Of a stretch of 64,000 nucleotides of DNA, positions 33,402-44,248 are shown one piece after another. Where the stretch lies: positions 1 through 64,000 of the forward strand of contig NBAY01000010.1 of assembly GCA_002794775.1 (NCBI GenBank), given 5' to 3'. Within the stretch, counting starts at the first letter, position 1, and every line of letters begins with the position of its first letter. Under the pieces are notes generated by a model that made no database searches, had not been told where the DNA came from, and saw only the letters and a list, made by a program, of their open reading frames with translations. The position numbers and the translations under genes were made by a program. The stretch comes from Porodaedalea pini (Eukaryota; Basidiomycota; Agaricomycetes; Hymenochaetales; Hymenochaetaceae).

Positions 33402-34714
33402 ATGTCTCTCTGGCAGCCTCCCCCTCCACCGAAGACCGGCCTTGGTCGCTACCGCGTTCTCTCACCTCATGCAGGCGTGCGCGTCTCCCCACTCCAGCTT
33501 GGTGCCATGAGCATTGGCAACAAGTGGGAGAAGTTCGGCATGGGAGTGATGAATAAGGAGACCTCATTCAAGCTCCTCGATGCATTCTATGAAGCTGGTG
33601 GAAATTTCATAGACACATCAAACAACTAGTGAGTGGAATCAGATAAACTTCCGTATATGCGGTGGTAGCTAAATCTGAACCAAGTCAGGATGAATCGTCG
33701 GAGCAATTCATCGGAGAGTGGGCTGAAACAAGAGGAATTCGCGACCAGCTCGTTATCGCGACCAAAGTATGGCTTATATGCTTCAAAAACATATTTATCC
33801 GAGTTGACAGTAATGATGTGCAGTATACGACTAACTATAAGCGTGGAGCAGAGGATATCGCAATTAAGGCAAATTATACGGGTAACAATGCTAAATCGCT
33901 CAAGCTAAGCGTCGAAGCCAGTCTCAAGAAATTACGCACGAGCTACATTGACATCCTCTACGTTCACTGGTGGGACTACAATACGTCCATTGAAGAGGTC
34001 ATGGACGCACTGCATCAACTGATCGCCGCTGGAAAGGTCTTATACCTTGGCGTGTCTGATACGCCCGCCTGGGTTGTTGCAACTGCGAACCAGTATGCCA
34101 AGGACCATGGAAAGTCGCCTTTCGTGATTTATCAAGGTGCTTGGAACGTAATGGAACGTAGCTTCGAACGAGACATTATCCCGATGGCGCGTGCGAACGG
34201 AATGGCCCTCGCACCATGGAACGTCCTCGCAGCTGGTAAGTTACGCACAGACGCTGAGGAGGAACGCCGTAAGGAGTCAGGCGAGCACGGGCGTACGCTG
34301 TCTTCAGATAACTGGATGCGCAATGAGAATGAGAAGAAAATGAGTGCTGCCCTCGAGAAGATAGCGGAAGAGGTCGGCACAGAGCACATAACAGCTACTG
34401 CCATTGCCTACGTGATGCAAAAGACGACACACGTCTTCCCAATTATTGGCGGACGCAAGGTCGAACATCTCATGGCCAATATTGATGCTCTCAAGATTGC
34501 CTTATCGGACGAGCAGATGAAGACTATCGAGGCTGTCCTTCCGTTTGATCCTGGATTCCCGAATTTCATGATTGTAAGTTTCCCCTGGAATCTAATATAC
34601 TGTAACCTCAATTTCGTACAGGGAGATGGAACGGCCACAAACAGGTTGTTGACTTCGGCGGCACATGAAGACAAATGGCCCGGATTGCAGCCCATTAAGC
34701 CTGAGAGCAAGTAG
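33402..34714 (+). CDS. Aldo-keto reductase, aryl-alcohol dehydrogenase (AAD) type
   Basis: Starts MSLWQPPPPPKTGLGRYRVL, the usual start of fungal AADs. Introns at 33629-33684, 33767-33823 and 34574-34621 are all GT-AG and restore the frame. The catalytic tetrad is visible: Asp in NFIDTSNN, Tyr in NNYQDESSEQF, Lys in LVIATKY, His in YIDILYVHWWD. NADPH-binding C-terminal residues lie around HVFPIIGGRKVEHL. Length (about 375 residues) is normal for AKR9/AAD. The family reduces aromatic aldehydes to alcohols with NADPH in the cytosol, which fits lignin-derived aromatic metabolism, though the substrate of this member is unknown. No disruption seen. Confidence 0.93.
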
Positions 34715-35108
34715 GGTGGGCATGTTCTCAAAGGCTCCTCTTGTAGCAACAATAGTACAAATTTTGAAGCGAGAATGTCGAGCAAATGATTGACAGTTGT
34801 GAATTCCGGACCATCTGTAGATCAATCTCGATCAAATTTCAGACATAATAGATAAAGAGAACCATATGCATGTAGAATACAACCTCTTCATTTCTGGCGT
34901 GATATCTCGAAAGCGTAAAGAACAATAGGCTTCGTACGTTTTATCTCGTACCATTATTCGATTACGTCTGCAAGGGAGGGCAAGTCTGCACTCATTTTTG
35001 CCTGAATTGGCCGTATTTCTGCACTCTTATTTCGCTAACATAATTTCCGGGCACGATCGAAGCGACTTGAAAGGTTCTTTGATCTTTTAGTTTGAAACGC
35101 GTTGTCGT
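34715..35108. other. Spacer between two 3' ends
   Basis: Convergent 3' regions of the AKR gene (plus) and the small gene at 35109-35582 (minus). No additional frame supported. Confidence 0.4.
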
Positions 35109-35582
35109 TTAGAAAGTCAACATGTACAAGGTCCAGAGCAAAGAAGTGAATAGCAAGAAGATTCCTGGGATCCAGCCTAATCTCCATTGCAGAATTGAGG
35201 ACGCATCCTGCTTTTGCTGCAGGACAACCTGGTCGTCCGTGGAGCGAAAAGCCTGCGTTGGAAAGTGGTATGCTATAATGTGAGTGCACAGTACTACTAT
35301 GGATAACTTACGCTAGTGATATCTGTCGCCACAAGCCTTCCATCTTCAGAGATCACGTCATCAAAGGGCAACATCCTACAAGCAAGCGAGTAACATTGGA
35401 TTTTGTATGGCAAGTGCATGATGGATTATTTTTCACTTGAAGATGGAAGGTGCGAAATGAATGAGCTTCCTAACCATAGGCTGACCCCCGTTAACTAGCT
35501 TGCTTGTCTAAACAATATGTCATTTAGTCTGATCACTGAATGAGAATTACCACCTACAATACTGTGGTGCCTGCACGGACAT
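35109..35582 (-). CDS. Small three-exon gene, 78-residue protein with C-terminal membrane anchor
   Basis: Exons 35554-35582, 35312-35375 and 35109-35252 (29+64+144 nt) join in frame through GTGGTA...TTGTAG and GTAAGT...CGCAG introns. The product starts MSVQAPQYCRMLPFDDVISE, has a polar middle (DDQVVLQQKQDASS) and ends in one hydrophobic helix, RLGWIPGIFLLFTSLLWTLY, then MLTF and the stop. It looks like a tail-anchored or small single-pass membrane protein. No family recognised. The first exon is short and the 178-nt first intron is long for this genome, so the start is uncertain; the last two exons are better supported. Confidence 0.45.
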
Positions 35583-36640
35583 ACTGTATCGTCGGTCTCG
35601 GCACTACTAGATGAGGCGCTCTGGATTGCTGATAAGACCTAGACTACCAGACGGTCTCTCCGCTACTCAAAAAGTAGGTGAGGTACATACACTAGGGTAG
35701 CGATGAGTCCATGCTGTGGCGTCAGAGATTCGACTTGCAAGCATATTGGTTGGTGCAACGTAAAAACGACCTTGAAAACTGTCACTCGCCTGCAGGAATA
35801 AGTACTCAGCCGTGCAAAACTCGACGGAAGGTGACAAATGTTGAGGTCGGATTATAGCTTCGGAAGAACGTGTAGAAAGTCATACGAGAGCGGTCAGAAA
35901 TGAGGAATTCTATCAATATCACTCGAGCATGGTTGGCAGGAGGAGCGCGCACGTGTACACGACGTGACTAACTACAAAAAAATAAGAGGCAAGTGTGGCG
36001 TTTTGAAATTCCGACCAAAGCACAGCCGTGAGGGATGTCCAGTTGGTTTGTACTCCGATTCACCCTCTTCTTTCTCTGAAAAACAGACATAACAGCATTG
36101 CACATCAATCCAACATTCTTGCTAAAGCAAGCCCAAGTTATCCACTTCAAAGTCTAAGATGAAGTTATATGCTACAGCGCAAACAACTGAAAGTCGGTAA
36201 CATCATGGAGAAAAGTAGGGAGAATGTGTTGAAACTAGAAGCTACTACAGTCAGCTTATACCGCCGTACAGTTAAACGTACTTGCTGTATGGTCGTTTTT
36301 TCCGGGGATCATTGACGAGATAGTCTTTTCAGCATTACCGTAAAACGAGTGCCTCGCCATTCAATCAGACAGTTAGAATATTCTATATGATCAACAACAA
36401 GAAGAGACTTACCACATCGGAGACAGCTAGCTTACAGCTACAGCTACGTCGAGGCTCCAGCAACCCCTAGGCCTGCACTCATTATTACTCTTGTTACCAT
36501 TGCTTTTTCCACCGCTCGGCCCCAGCTCCTGCTGTATGGCTTTGGAAAGGGACGAGATCTAGCGAAAAAGGGATGTAAATAGGTGAAACGACATGCAGAA
36601 GGATCTGGGCTAGTGTAGCGGACGGCTATTGCGTACCAAT
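35583..36640. other. Spacer, no gene seen
   Basis: No supported gene on either strand; a short minus-strand frame at 35968-36150 has no domain. The right side merges into the duplicated SDR unit. Confidence 0.4.
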
Positions 36641-36860
36641 CATCATTATACGTGCGACATCTTACCGTCAGTTACTTTGTGGTTCATCATATAGGAACAA
36701 CAAAGAGGAACAATTTTCATTCGTTTACATGTGTTCAAGAGTCATGAATACTAACTAGTACATGTGTTGCAATCTGATTTAACAGTGTTATTTCTTTTCA
36801 TCACTTATGATGATGCATTCAGTATGATGAGGGATGCTTCAGCAGGGTCTTAGATAATAG

Positions 36861-38126
36861 TCAGTCAGCCTGGATTGTGATAGTGTGGATGCTTCTTACC
36901 CCGCCATCGATCAAAACAGTCTCCCCATTCACAAACCAGTTGGCAGTGAGGAAGAGTGCAAGGGATCCCATGTCACGGTTTGTCCCACCAAGCACAGAAA
37001 CACCAGTACCAAGTGCTTGACGAACCGGGATATCGACCATGGGCAATTTATCTCCTGGGATCTGCGTCGCTTCCTTCGAATCAAGGTGTGAAGTGCCCGT
37101 CGCGTCCATTGAACCAGGCGCGGTCATATCCGTGATGAAATAGCCCGGTGCGATTCCGTTCACGCGGATACCAAGCGGGAGAAGGTCGTGCGCGAGGTAG
37201 CCCGTGAAGTGGCCAATTGCACTCTTGCTCATCGCGTACGGCACGCCGAAGCCTGCAGTCGCCAAATCCTTTGTCCAGCCATTCAAACTACTCGTCATTA
37301 TGATCTGCGGTGCAAACTTCGTGCCGCCGGGGCTTTTCTTCCACGCCTCTAGGAGTGGGAGGAAGGCGGCAGAGAGCCAGTAAGCTCCGAAGGCGTTTGT
37401 GCGCAGTGTGTTGTCGAATTGCTCCGGCGTAACCGCCCAATAGCGGTCGAGGTAAGCAGACGCTGAAGTTGGCCGAGAGGCTGGATCGAGAGAGGTGTTG
37501 GGTGCGGACTCGGCGGGAGGCGGGGAAAGATTGCCTCCTGCGATTCTGGAACATAATGAGCGTAAAAATCATTCAGCGGAAAGAGTATGCATGTACCCTG
37601 CATTGTTGAAGAGAACCGTAACATGAGACTCTCGTCGACCTATCTCCTCTGCTAGGCGCTTCGCTTCTTCCTGCGGAAGTGACCTGTGAGCTGAAATCGA
37701 ACTAAGGCGTAAGTCGATTTAGAAATACCTTAAGCCTTATATCACCCTGAAGACCGACAAGTTTCCCTCTCCTGTCCTTCCCTTGTGCGGCATCATTGTA
37801 GGTCTTAGCTATGCTAGAAACCAAAGAAAACGTTTAGGCAGCACCTTTCCTACGTCAAGACAAGAAGACTCCACGTACGTGTCTAGCTGCACTTGGTTGG
37901 GACCGATGATATAGACAGTTGCCCCATTCGCAACCAACGTCGTGCTTATCATCAATCCAATACCCTGACCCGACAGAAAGCACACAAGCTCGTCTTCCAG
38001 GTAGACAGAACGATGGATTCAAGAGCTGCTCACCATTCCTCCTCCCGTCACGACAGCAACGACACCCCGGAGATCGAAGATGTTACTCGCGGTGAGCTTG
38101 TCGAGGACGGCGTTTGCAGTGGCCAT
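36861..38126 (-). CDS. Short-chain dehydrogenase/reductase (SDR), copy 1
   Basis: Starts MATANAVLDKLTASN at 38126. The Rossmann glycine motif is split by an intron (VVAVVTGGG, then GIGLMISTTLVANGATVYII after the GTGAGC...CAG intron at about 37970-38035). Later exons give VTVLFNNAG, TLRTNAFGAYWLSAAFLPLL, IIMTSSLNG (catalytic Ser), PYAMSKSAIGHF (YxxxK) and the C-terminal FLTANWFVNGETVLIDGGV. All SDR catalytic residues (Ser-Tyr-Lys) are present. It is a classical NAD(P)H-dependent oxidoreductase; the substrate cannot be told. A paralogue at 44249-45519 shares exons, introns and flanks, so the two come from a segmental duplication. Confidence 0.9.
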
Positions 38127-38229
38127 GGCTGAGCTGAAGTGATGGGACGATTATGGAGAGCATCGTCCGCGTCGTATTGTTCTCTATATAGTACATACAT
38201 ACGGATGTTTTGTGCTGAGGCATCTGGTT

Positions 38230-39578
38230 ACAGATGTCTGCAAAAATGTTTGCCCGAGCTCACGATCACCTGATTTTGTGATTTTGCTTTAGCAGAAGTC
38301 ACATATGCTCACACATATGTGCTCCAGAGTGAGCATTGCATAAGCTGCTAGATCCCTGCCTTGTACCTAATGTGTTGATCTGCAGTGACATGCTATCCTC
38401 AGTTCCTAATCTTCTTCTTCTTTATTAACTTCTATGGGTCTTTAAACTTTGATTGTCTCCAGATTGTTATATACTAGAAGTGTGTAAGTGGGTCAAGGAC
38501 TTCCGGTTGCCTATAACCATTACACCAAAAGGCTGAATAGTCACTGTATAGTGATTCCAATCCCTGGAAGTATATATGCAACTGGTACACTCACACACCT
38601 GCCAAATTAGGACTTATTAGTGCTGCTTTCCCAATTGGTAAGTCACAGGCTTACAAAGTGGTTCTATTAATAAGGGTCTCAGTCCTAGATATGGGGTTCT
38701 CTCATTAATTGGAAGATGATGATGCAAGAATGTTGACTTATACTAATATCCTGGGTTGGGCTAGATTTCCTTTACTATGTATCCAAAGATTGATCAGATA
38801 AGTGTTTCTGTTTTTGCCATGCCAATCTGTTGATCAATGATTACCATGCCTTTCTACAAGCTAGCCTGTAGATTCTGTGCTACTTGGATCACTAGTTGAT
38901 CATTTATGTCCCTAATAAATCAGTTGTCTCTGTTCCTGACTGGAAAGTCAATCTATATCATGAGGTGTCTGCATATAGAGTTGTGTGCTTGTCTGAGCAT
39001 TGTTATTTGTATTCCTGTGTTGATAATGTAGTTGTCTTCATCTAATGAGTGGATCCTGACTGTATGCTCATATACTTGTTTCTCTGTAGTTCCTGACAAT
39101 GCTTGGCATTGTCCAGTTCACTGCTGTATAGTAGTAAACCTGTATCTGAATATTGTCTGCTGGTACTTTGCTTCTCAGTACTTTGTCCATGATGATTCTG
39201 TAGGTGTCTCAACCTGCTGCATATGCTGTCTGGCATCTGGTACAATGATCAGTCAGATTAAGATTATGGCTCCGCACCTTATCTTATAAGCTAAGGCCTT
39301 ATAATTACACAAATTATAAGGATAAGGCCTTATATTCATGTTCAAAGGGTTTATAAGAATACAGCCTTATCTTATAAGGCTTATAAGGCTTATAAGGTCA
39401 AAAGGTGGATGTAAGATAGTAATTTATTATGTACTACATTGTCATTGTAGTCAAGTTGTGCTTTACAAGCATAAGATCTCTAATAGTTTCTGGTTTAAGA
39501 CTTGCATGTTAAAGAGCAATAGTATCACATCCTCCAGAAAAAATACACTCAACTGCAACAGCAGACCCTATCAGTTAT
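38230..39578. other. Repeat-rich spacer with a TTATAAGG element
   Basis: AT-rich, no gene. At about 39268-39405 there are many TTATAAGG/CCTTATAA words, matched in inverted orientation by a relative near 43592-43728. Short frames around 39032-39289 are not supported. Confidence 0.4.
39268..39405. repeat. TTATAAGG-rich element, copy 1
   Basis: Begins GGCTCCGCACCTTATCTTAT and contains palindromic TTATAAGGCCTTATAA-type words in several registers, ending with GGCTTATAAGGTCAAAA. It shares both ends with the reverse complement of 43592-43728. Probably a short non-autonomous DNA element. Confidence 0.5.
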
Positions 39579-39583
39579 TAGAT
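39579..39583. other. TSD of solo LTR, left copy (TAGAT)
   Basis: TAGAT precedes TGTTAG at 39584 and recurs at 43216-43220 directly after the LTR end TGACA. Confidence 0.8.
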
Positions 39584-39897
39584 TGTTAGGCAGGAGTCCG
39601 GGAGACAACTCGGGCTGGGCAGGCCTTGGCTGACTGTCGTCTGGGACGTGCTACACTCGAGCAGGGACTCAGGACACGCTGTGCTCAGACTAGGTCATCA
39701 TGGAGGTAAGAGGATTAATACAAGTCTAAACTAATACAGGGGGGACGGGTCTCACCTAGGTCGTCACGGAGGTAAGAGGAAAAGCAGAACAAGGAGTTCA
39801 TGCAATTCCTGAGACCTTATATAGTGGCGACCGTGAGACTATATTATCTAAAGTTACATAAATGAACAGAATGGAACAAATGAAGGTCATGTGGAAG

Positions 39898-42800
39898 TGT
39901 TAGGGTCGGGCGAATATTCCAATTCTTTAACCACGAAGGTGTTGCCTTCCGGACTGTATAGTCCTCTGAGTGGTGTATTACCGAGACGACTTTACTTATC
40001 TTCGACTGATCCCGTAACCAGCTTCTCCTTCGCTGCCCTTGTCAGGTGGAACCTGAGGTTGGTATTGAAAGCACTTAGTTACAGCAGATAGGGGAGGTAA
40101 TGCCCTAGAGGGTCGAGAGACGTTCAGTTATGCTGCGATGTTGTCTAGGAGGCAAACTGCAAGGCTTGGCGTAGCCGAGATGCACTCAACCAGACTTGGT
40201 TCTGTGGACAATGAGAGGAGCCTTCTAAGCGTGGCGTAGCTGAGGGTCTACTCAATCAAAGTCAATCCTTATTCAACTTGGGACAAATCCTCAACCCAGT
40301 ATGGGGCGGACTCATTATTCAACCAAGGAGGATATTACACAGTGGTAGTTATAGATGTAGAGGTAGGGGTAAGAAGATAGCTATGCAGGTAGCTAAAACC
40401 GTACTGTAAAAGCTAAAGTAAAAGCGATAGAGAATGGGGATCTGGGGTGCTAGTTACTCGGCCTTATATAGCCTACTGAATTTCTAATTTCTTTACGTTC
40501 TGTCCAACCAGATGCCCTTCCGTCTCCTTCCTATGTTTCAGGTGGCCGCAGCACTTGGCTGCTGCGGTGGGGATGTATGCACATGTACTCCGTGCAATGG
40601 TTCGCTTGCATTCTGCAATTTGGACTGCGGGCATGAGTCACGTGATGTCATGACCCGCTGTAGCGCTCAATTCGCGCTTAGGCGTCAGCCGTCCCAGCAT
40701 ACCACCCGCTTTATTTATTATTATATACAGATACAAACCCCATAAACACAGTCAAGCACTTCGTTTCATCACTGTCTATCTTACACTTCGCATTTCACAC
40801 GCTCGAATGGTCACACTCGGCCATTCGAGCGTCAATATACCTTCGAATCTTTCATATGATCCATTAGTAACCTCATACATACGTTCAAATACTTTCATAC
40901 ACCCATTCGAACACTCATACCACGTCCTATTCACACTCGAACGCTTCATTTCCTTTATATTCATTCCGTATTCCACTATATGCGCGCTCGAGCACTCTTT
41001 CCACTTCGTATCCACTCGTTCGAACGCTTATAGCACAGCCGGATTACGCGGTTGGGCTCAGGGAACGCATCGGGTTCCACCATGGGTCGCTCGAACGATT
41101 CCCGGGCCGTCGACATTGAATGTATCATGCTCGAACGACCGGATTCCGTCGTTCGCCGCGTTCTCCATGGGGCTCGAGCATTATTTATCATCGTCTATCA
41201 CTTCCAGGGTGCGCATTCGTCGCCATCACGCCCGAGGAACACTCGAGGACGTTCGAATGGAGTTGTTGGATGGACACATGATAAGTTTCTCGGGTTTCAT
41301 TGGTCTTTTTATTGATGTCGAACCATTATTCCCCTTCGAGTTCGTGATTCATCATGTTCTTGAGTCATTCCATCCATAACATACAACTATTCTGACTCGA
41401 ATACGCACCGCACGCACTCCCCTACCTCCGTATGTACGTTCGACATCGGTACCGAGCTCATTTCGCCTAGAGTATAAATAGTGCACACCTTTTGTACTCA
41501 TTCTGTAGAGGGAATACACCCCCAGTTCGCCGCACAGTACACTTTTCGAGTCTCATAAGCCATTCCCGTCTTCAGTTCATCTCTGCTCTGCCTTAGCGAG
41601 CTTCGCCAACCGCTCGAATAGCGCATTCGGTTCACCACATACGCCCGAAACCGATATTCCAGAGCTCCGAGCGCCCGACAAGCCCAACAGGGTATTATAC
41701 CTGCATACTTCCGTCGCCCCACACGTTCGCCGCCTACTAAGAAGTCGCTCGATCGCTTTGGGGTACGCTCGAACGCCTTCGAGCACCTCTTCGAGCGTGT
41801 TCGAACGCTCGACGAACACCATCCAGGGGTTCGGACCATCCGAAACAGGCTGACACGGCCCCGCACCTTCCTCAACTTCAGACGTCAATCATTATAGTTA
41901 TAGGGTCTGCGTTGGGAGCTCGATTCTGACAGAATCGAGCGCTTTGACAAGGTTTCTGAACCAGAAGAGCCACTGTCTCGAGCGTTCGATCACTCCGTTT
42001 CTATTTGGTCGTCCCTCCTCGACTATCGAGTCACCGCAGTCTCCCTTGGGAAGAATATAGATTTGCCCTCGAGTCGACCGTTCAGTCTACAAAAGAGTCT
42101 GCATCGCGATACCGCGCGCTCGGGTGAGTACATTACTGATTTGGTAGTTGGGCTCCCGCGTGCTCCACATGCTTCGGTTTAATTAACTTCCTGCTTCTCC
42201 CGTGTGCTTCTATATCGGGGCTTTACTTCCCTGCTTCTCGAAGCGTCTTCCTCGGTTGTGGCACTGCATAGCCTATCGGGTTGCATTGCTGCGCTCGGGT
42301 GTTCATTCCTCCCATTCGAATCCATTGGGGATAACCATGTGGACCCATGGGTTATTCTTGGATCGCCATTCAGTGTCAGGTCCATTCGGTGATAGGGCTG
42401 CTCCGCCGAGACATGTCTCCATTGTGAATGGTGGGTCATGTACTCCTAGGGCTAGAGTGATCTTGAATGTTCGTCTTTGTGATACGTGCTCGAATTTGTA
42501 TAGCGTAATCATGCCTTGATGCTTTATGTCCCTGAGGTATGCCCAGCAGTGCTTGAGTGCTGTCGTTATGTGTATTGGTATGTCATTCCCTTGTACTGGA
42601 CTCGGGGTAGGTATTCGTATCATCATCTTGCAGTTCCTGCATTCTTCATGTGGCTCCTTATTGTATTGGATGACTGTATCCCATTTGTAGTTCTCCATGC
42701 CACGTTCTTCTTTACTGATATGGACTTTATATGTCTTGGCATCTCGATAGTAGATTGCCTGTCCTGTTTCAAAGTATGGGGATTGGCCTTCCCACTTGTG

Positions 42801-43101
42801 TGCTCATAATGTGACGTCCTGGTCCATTAATCCTATTGTCTTCAGGAGTTCTGGGACCTTCTGTGCTACGTTCTGTAGTAGCATGCACTTAGTGCATTGG
42901 GGATCAACCTCCATTGGTTGTCCTTTACTTTCTTGACGTTTGTGTGCCATGTCACAAGATGTGATGGTGTAGCGTGACTGTGACTGACGGATTTTTGCCT
43001 GGGCAAGTATCTGTCAAGATCTGGTGACCACGTAATCACGTGTATGGTCGACGATGATCTGCCTTGATCGACGTTTCCGAATGTGCGAAAATTTCCTTTC
43101 A
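39898..43101. mobile_element. 3.2-kb element nested in the solo LTR
   Basis: Starts TGTTAGGGTCGGGCG and ends TTTCCTTTCA; GGAAG at 39893-39897 and 43102-43106 is a candidate 5-bp target duplication. No protein-coding domain is visible. Two TATA-box-like promoter regions are present: TTATATAG near 40463 and TATAAATAG near 41472. The part at 40800-42130 is full of TCGAACG/CTCGAGCG words. It may be a non-autonomous LTR element, or several LTR fragments inserted one in another. Matching LTRs at the two ends were not found, so the class is unproven. Confidence 0.45.
40800..42130 (+). repeat. TCGAACG/CGAGCG word-rich LTR-like promoter region
   Basis: Dozens of related words (CATTCGAAC, CTCGAACG, TTCGAGCG, GCTCGAGCA) are spread irregularly through 40800-41480, followed by AGAGTATAAATAGTGCACAC at about 41467 and then more such words to about 42000. 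TTTGGTAGTTGGGCTCCCG near 42139 resembles a primer-binding site following an LTR. Irregular spacing excludes a simple tandem array. Confidence 0.4.
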
Positions 43102-43430
43102 GGAAGGAGTGTGGGAAATGATTGAAAAGATGATTAATTATAATGAAAAGGCGCACTTAAAAGAAATGAAATGATAAAAGAAAAATAAAAGAAAGGAAAG
43201 GTTTGAGTCCTGACATAGATAAGCTATATAAGAATAAATAATAAGGTGAATATGCACCAGGAATACAATGAATATCTCGAGAGATTTACTCACCATGCAA
43301 ATCCTCTCAGGCCAGAAGATTGTTGTTGTTAGATAATTATCCCCAATATGAAATAAATATGTAAGTGGATGCTTGGAAACTCAGAGGGAGATGCAGAGGT
43401 AGTGGAGGGAGGGAGGGAGCAGTAGGCAAG

Positions 43431-43488
43431 AGATGGGATGGTGGGTGGGAGATGGGATGGTAGGTGGGAGATGGGACGGTAGGTGGAG
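43431..43488. repeat. G-rich 20-bp minisatellite
   Basis: About three copies of AGATGGGATGGTGGGTGGG-like units, preceded at 43404-43420 by GGAGGGAGGGAGGGAG. Long guanine tracts could form a quadruplex. The overlapping minus-strand Pro/Ser-rich frames are a product of this repeat. Confidence 0.75.
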
Positions 43489-43591
43489 GTGATAAGGAAA
43501 TGAGCATGGCTGCAATACATAGCACCAGTGGTTGCTGCCATGCTCACATGAACAAATTTTCAGCTCACCTCTCCAGATGTCTGGCTTACTG

Positions 43592-43728
43592 AAATAAATT
43601 TCTTATAAGGCATATAAGAGAAATTTTTTGACTTTTTATAAGGATAAGGCCTTATAAATGCAGCTTGAAAACCTATAAGTATAAGGCTTATCCCTTATAA
43701 GGGCCTATAAGATAAGCTGTGGAGCCCT
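43592..43728. repeat. TTATAAGG-rich element, copy 2 (inverted)
   Basis: Ends in GATAAGCTGTGGAGCCC, the inverted counterpart of the start of 39268-39405, with shared GGATAAGGCCTTATAA and internal TTATAAG palindromes. It lies on the other side of the solo LTR from copy 1. Confidence 0.5.
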
Positions 43729-43734
43729 AATTAA

Positions 43735-44040
43735 GATGCTAGCTGGCAATCCTTGGGTTTGAAAGTGTCTTCCTCACTACTTCTAGGTTCCTGGCCCCTT
43801 GTTGAAGCATGATTGTATGCATTAATCCTAATGATTTGTAATCATCTGTGTTGCCCTGTGATGCTGCTTATTATAGCAATTATCAACAAAATTCATACTA
43901 AATGTATAAGACCAGAATAAAGCAAGTTTCACTGCTGTAGTTTTGGATTTGTGGCCAGGGGAGAGCAAGAACAGTCAGAAGGACCTAAGACAGTGTAACA
44001 AATGTCTGTCTAATGCATACTAGTCATCACTATATGAAAC
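43735..44040. other. Spacer, no gene seen
   Basis: AT-rich with no frame of note, up to the start of homology with the downstream flank of SDR copy 1 (about 44040). Confidence 0.4.
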
Positions 44041-44248
44041 AATATCTTACTGCTTAATACTTTGCTGTTTATCATGTAGGAACACAAGATTGAAGCAATT
44101 TGAATATCTTCATTCTTTCACATCCAAAAACCATGAACTACTACTACGTGTGTTGCAATCTGATTCAACAACAATTTTCTTCTTCTCATCTCTTATAATG
44201 ATGCACTCAGTACGAGGAGGGATGCTTCAGCAGGGTCTTGGATAACAG

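Larger units (their letters stand above)
39584..43215 (-). mobile_element. Solo LTR of the chromovirus family, split by a nested insert
   Basis: 39584-39897 matches the first three quarters of the chromovirus LTR (TGTTAGGCAGGAGTCCGGGA onward, including the CTAGGTCGTC repeat and the AAAAGCAGAAC self-primer complement). 43107-43215 matches the last quarter (ATAATGAAAAGG ... GGTTTGAGTCCTGACA). The two parts are bounded by TAGAT duplications, and with the insert removed total about 423 bp, close to the 413-bp full LTRs. More diverged than the LTRs of the complete copy, so older. Confidence 0.8.

Noticed and set aside
39898..43101. Autonomous retrotransposon
   Set aside because: No gag, reverse transcriptase or integrase motifs on either strand, and no matching LTRs at the ends.
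43329..43547. Pro/Ser-rich minus-strand frames
   Set aside because: Produced by the G-rich minisatellite.
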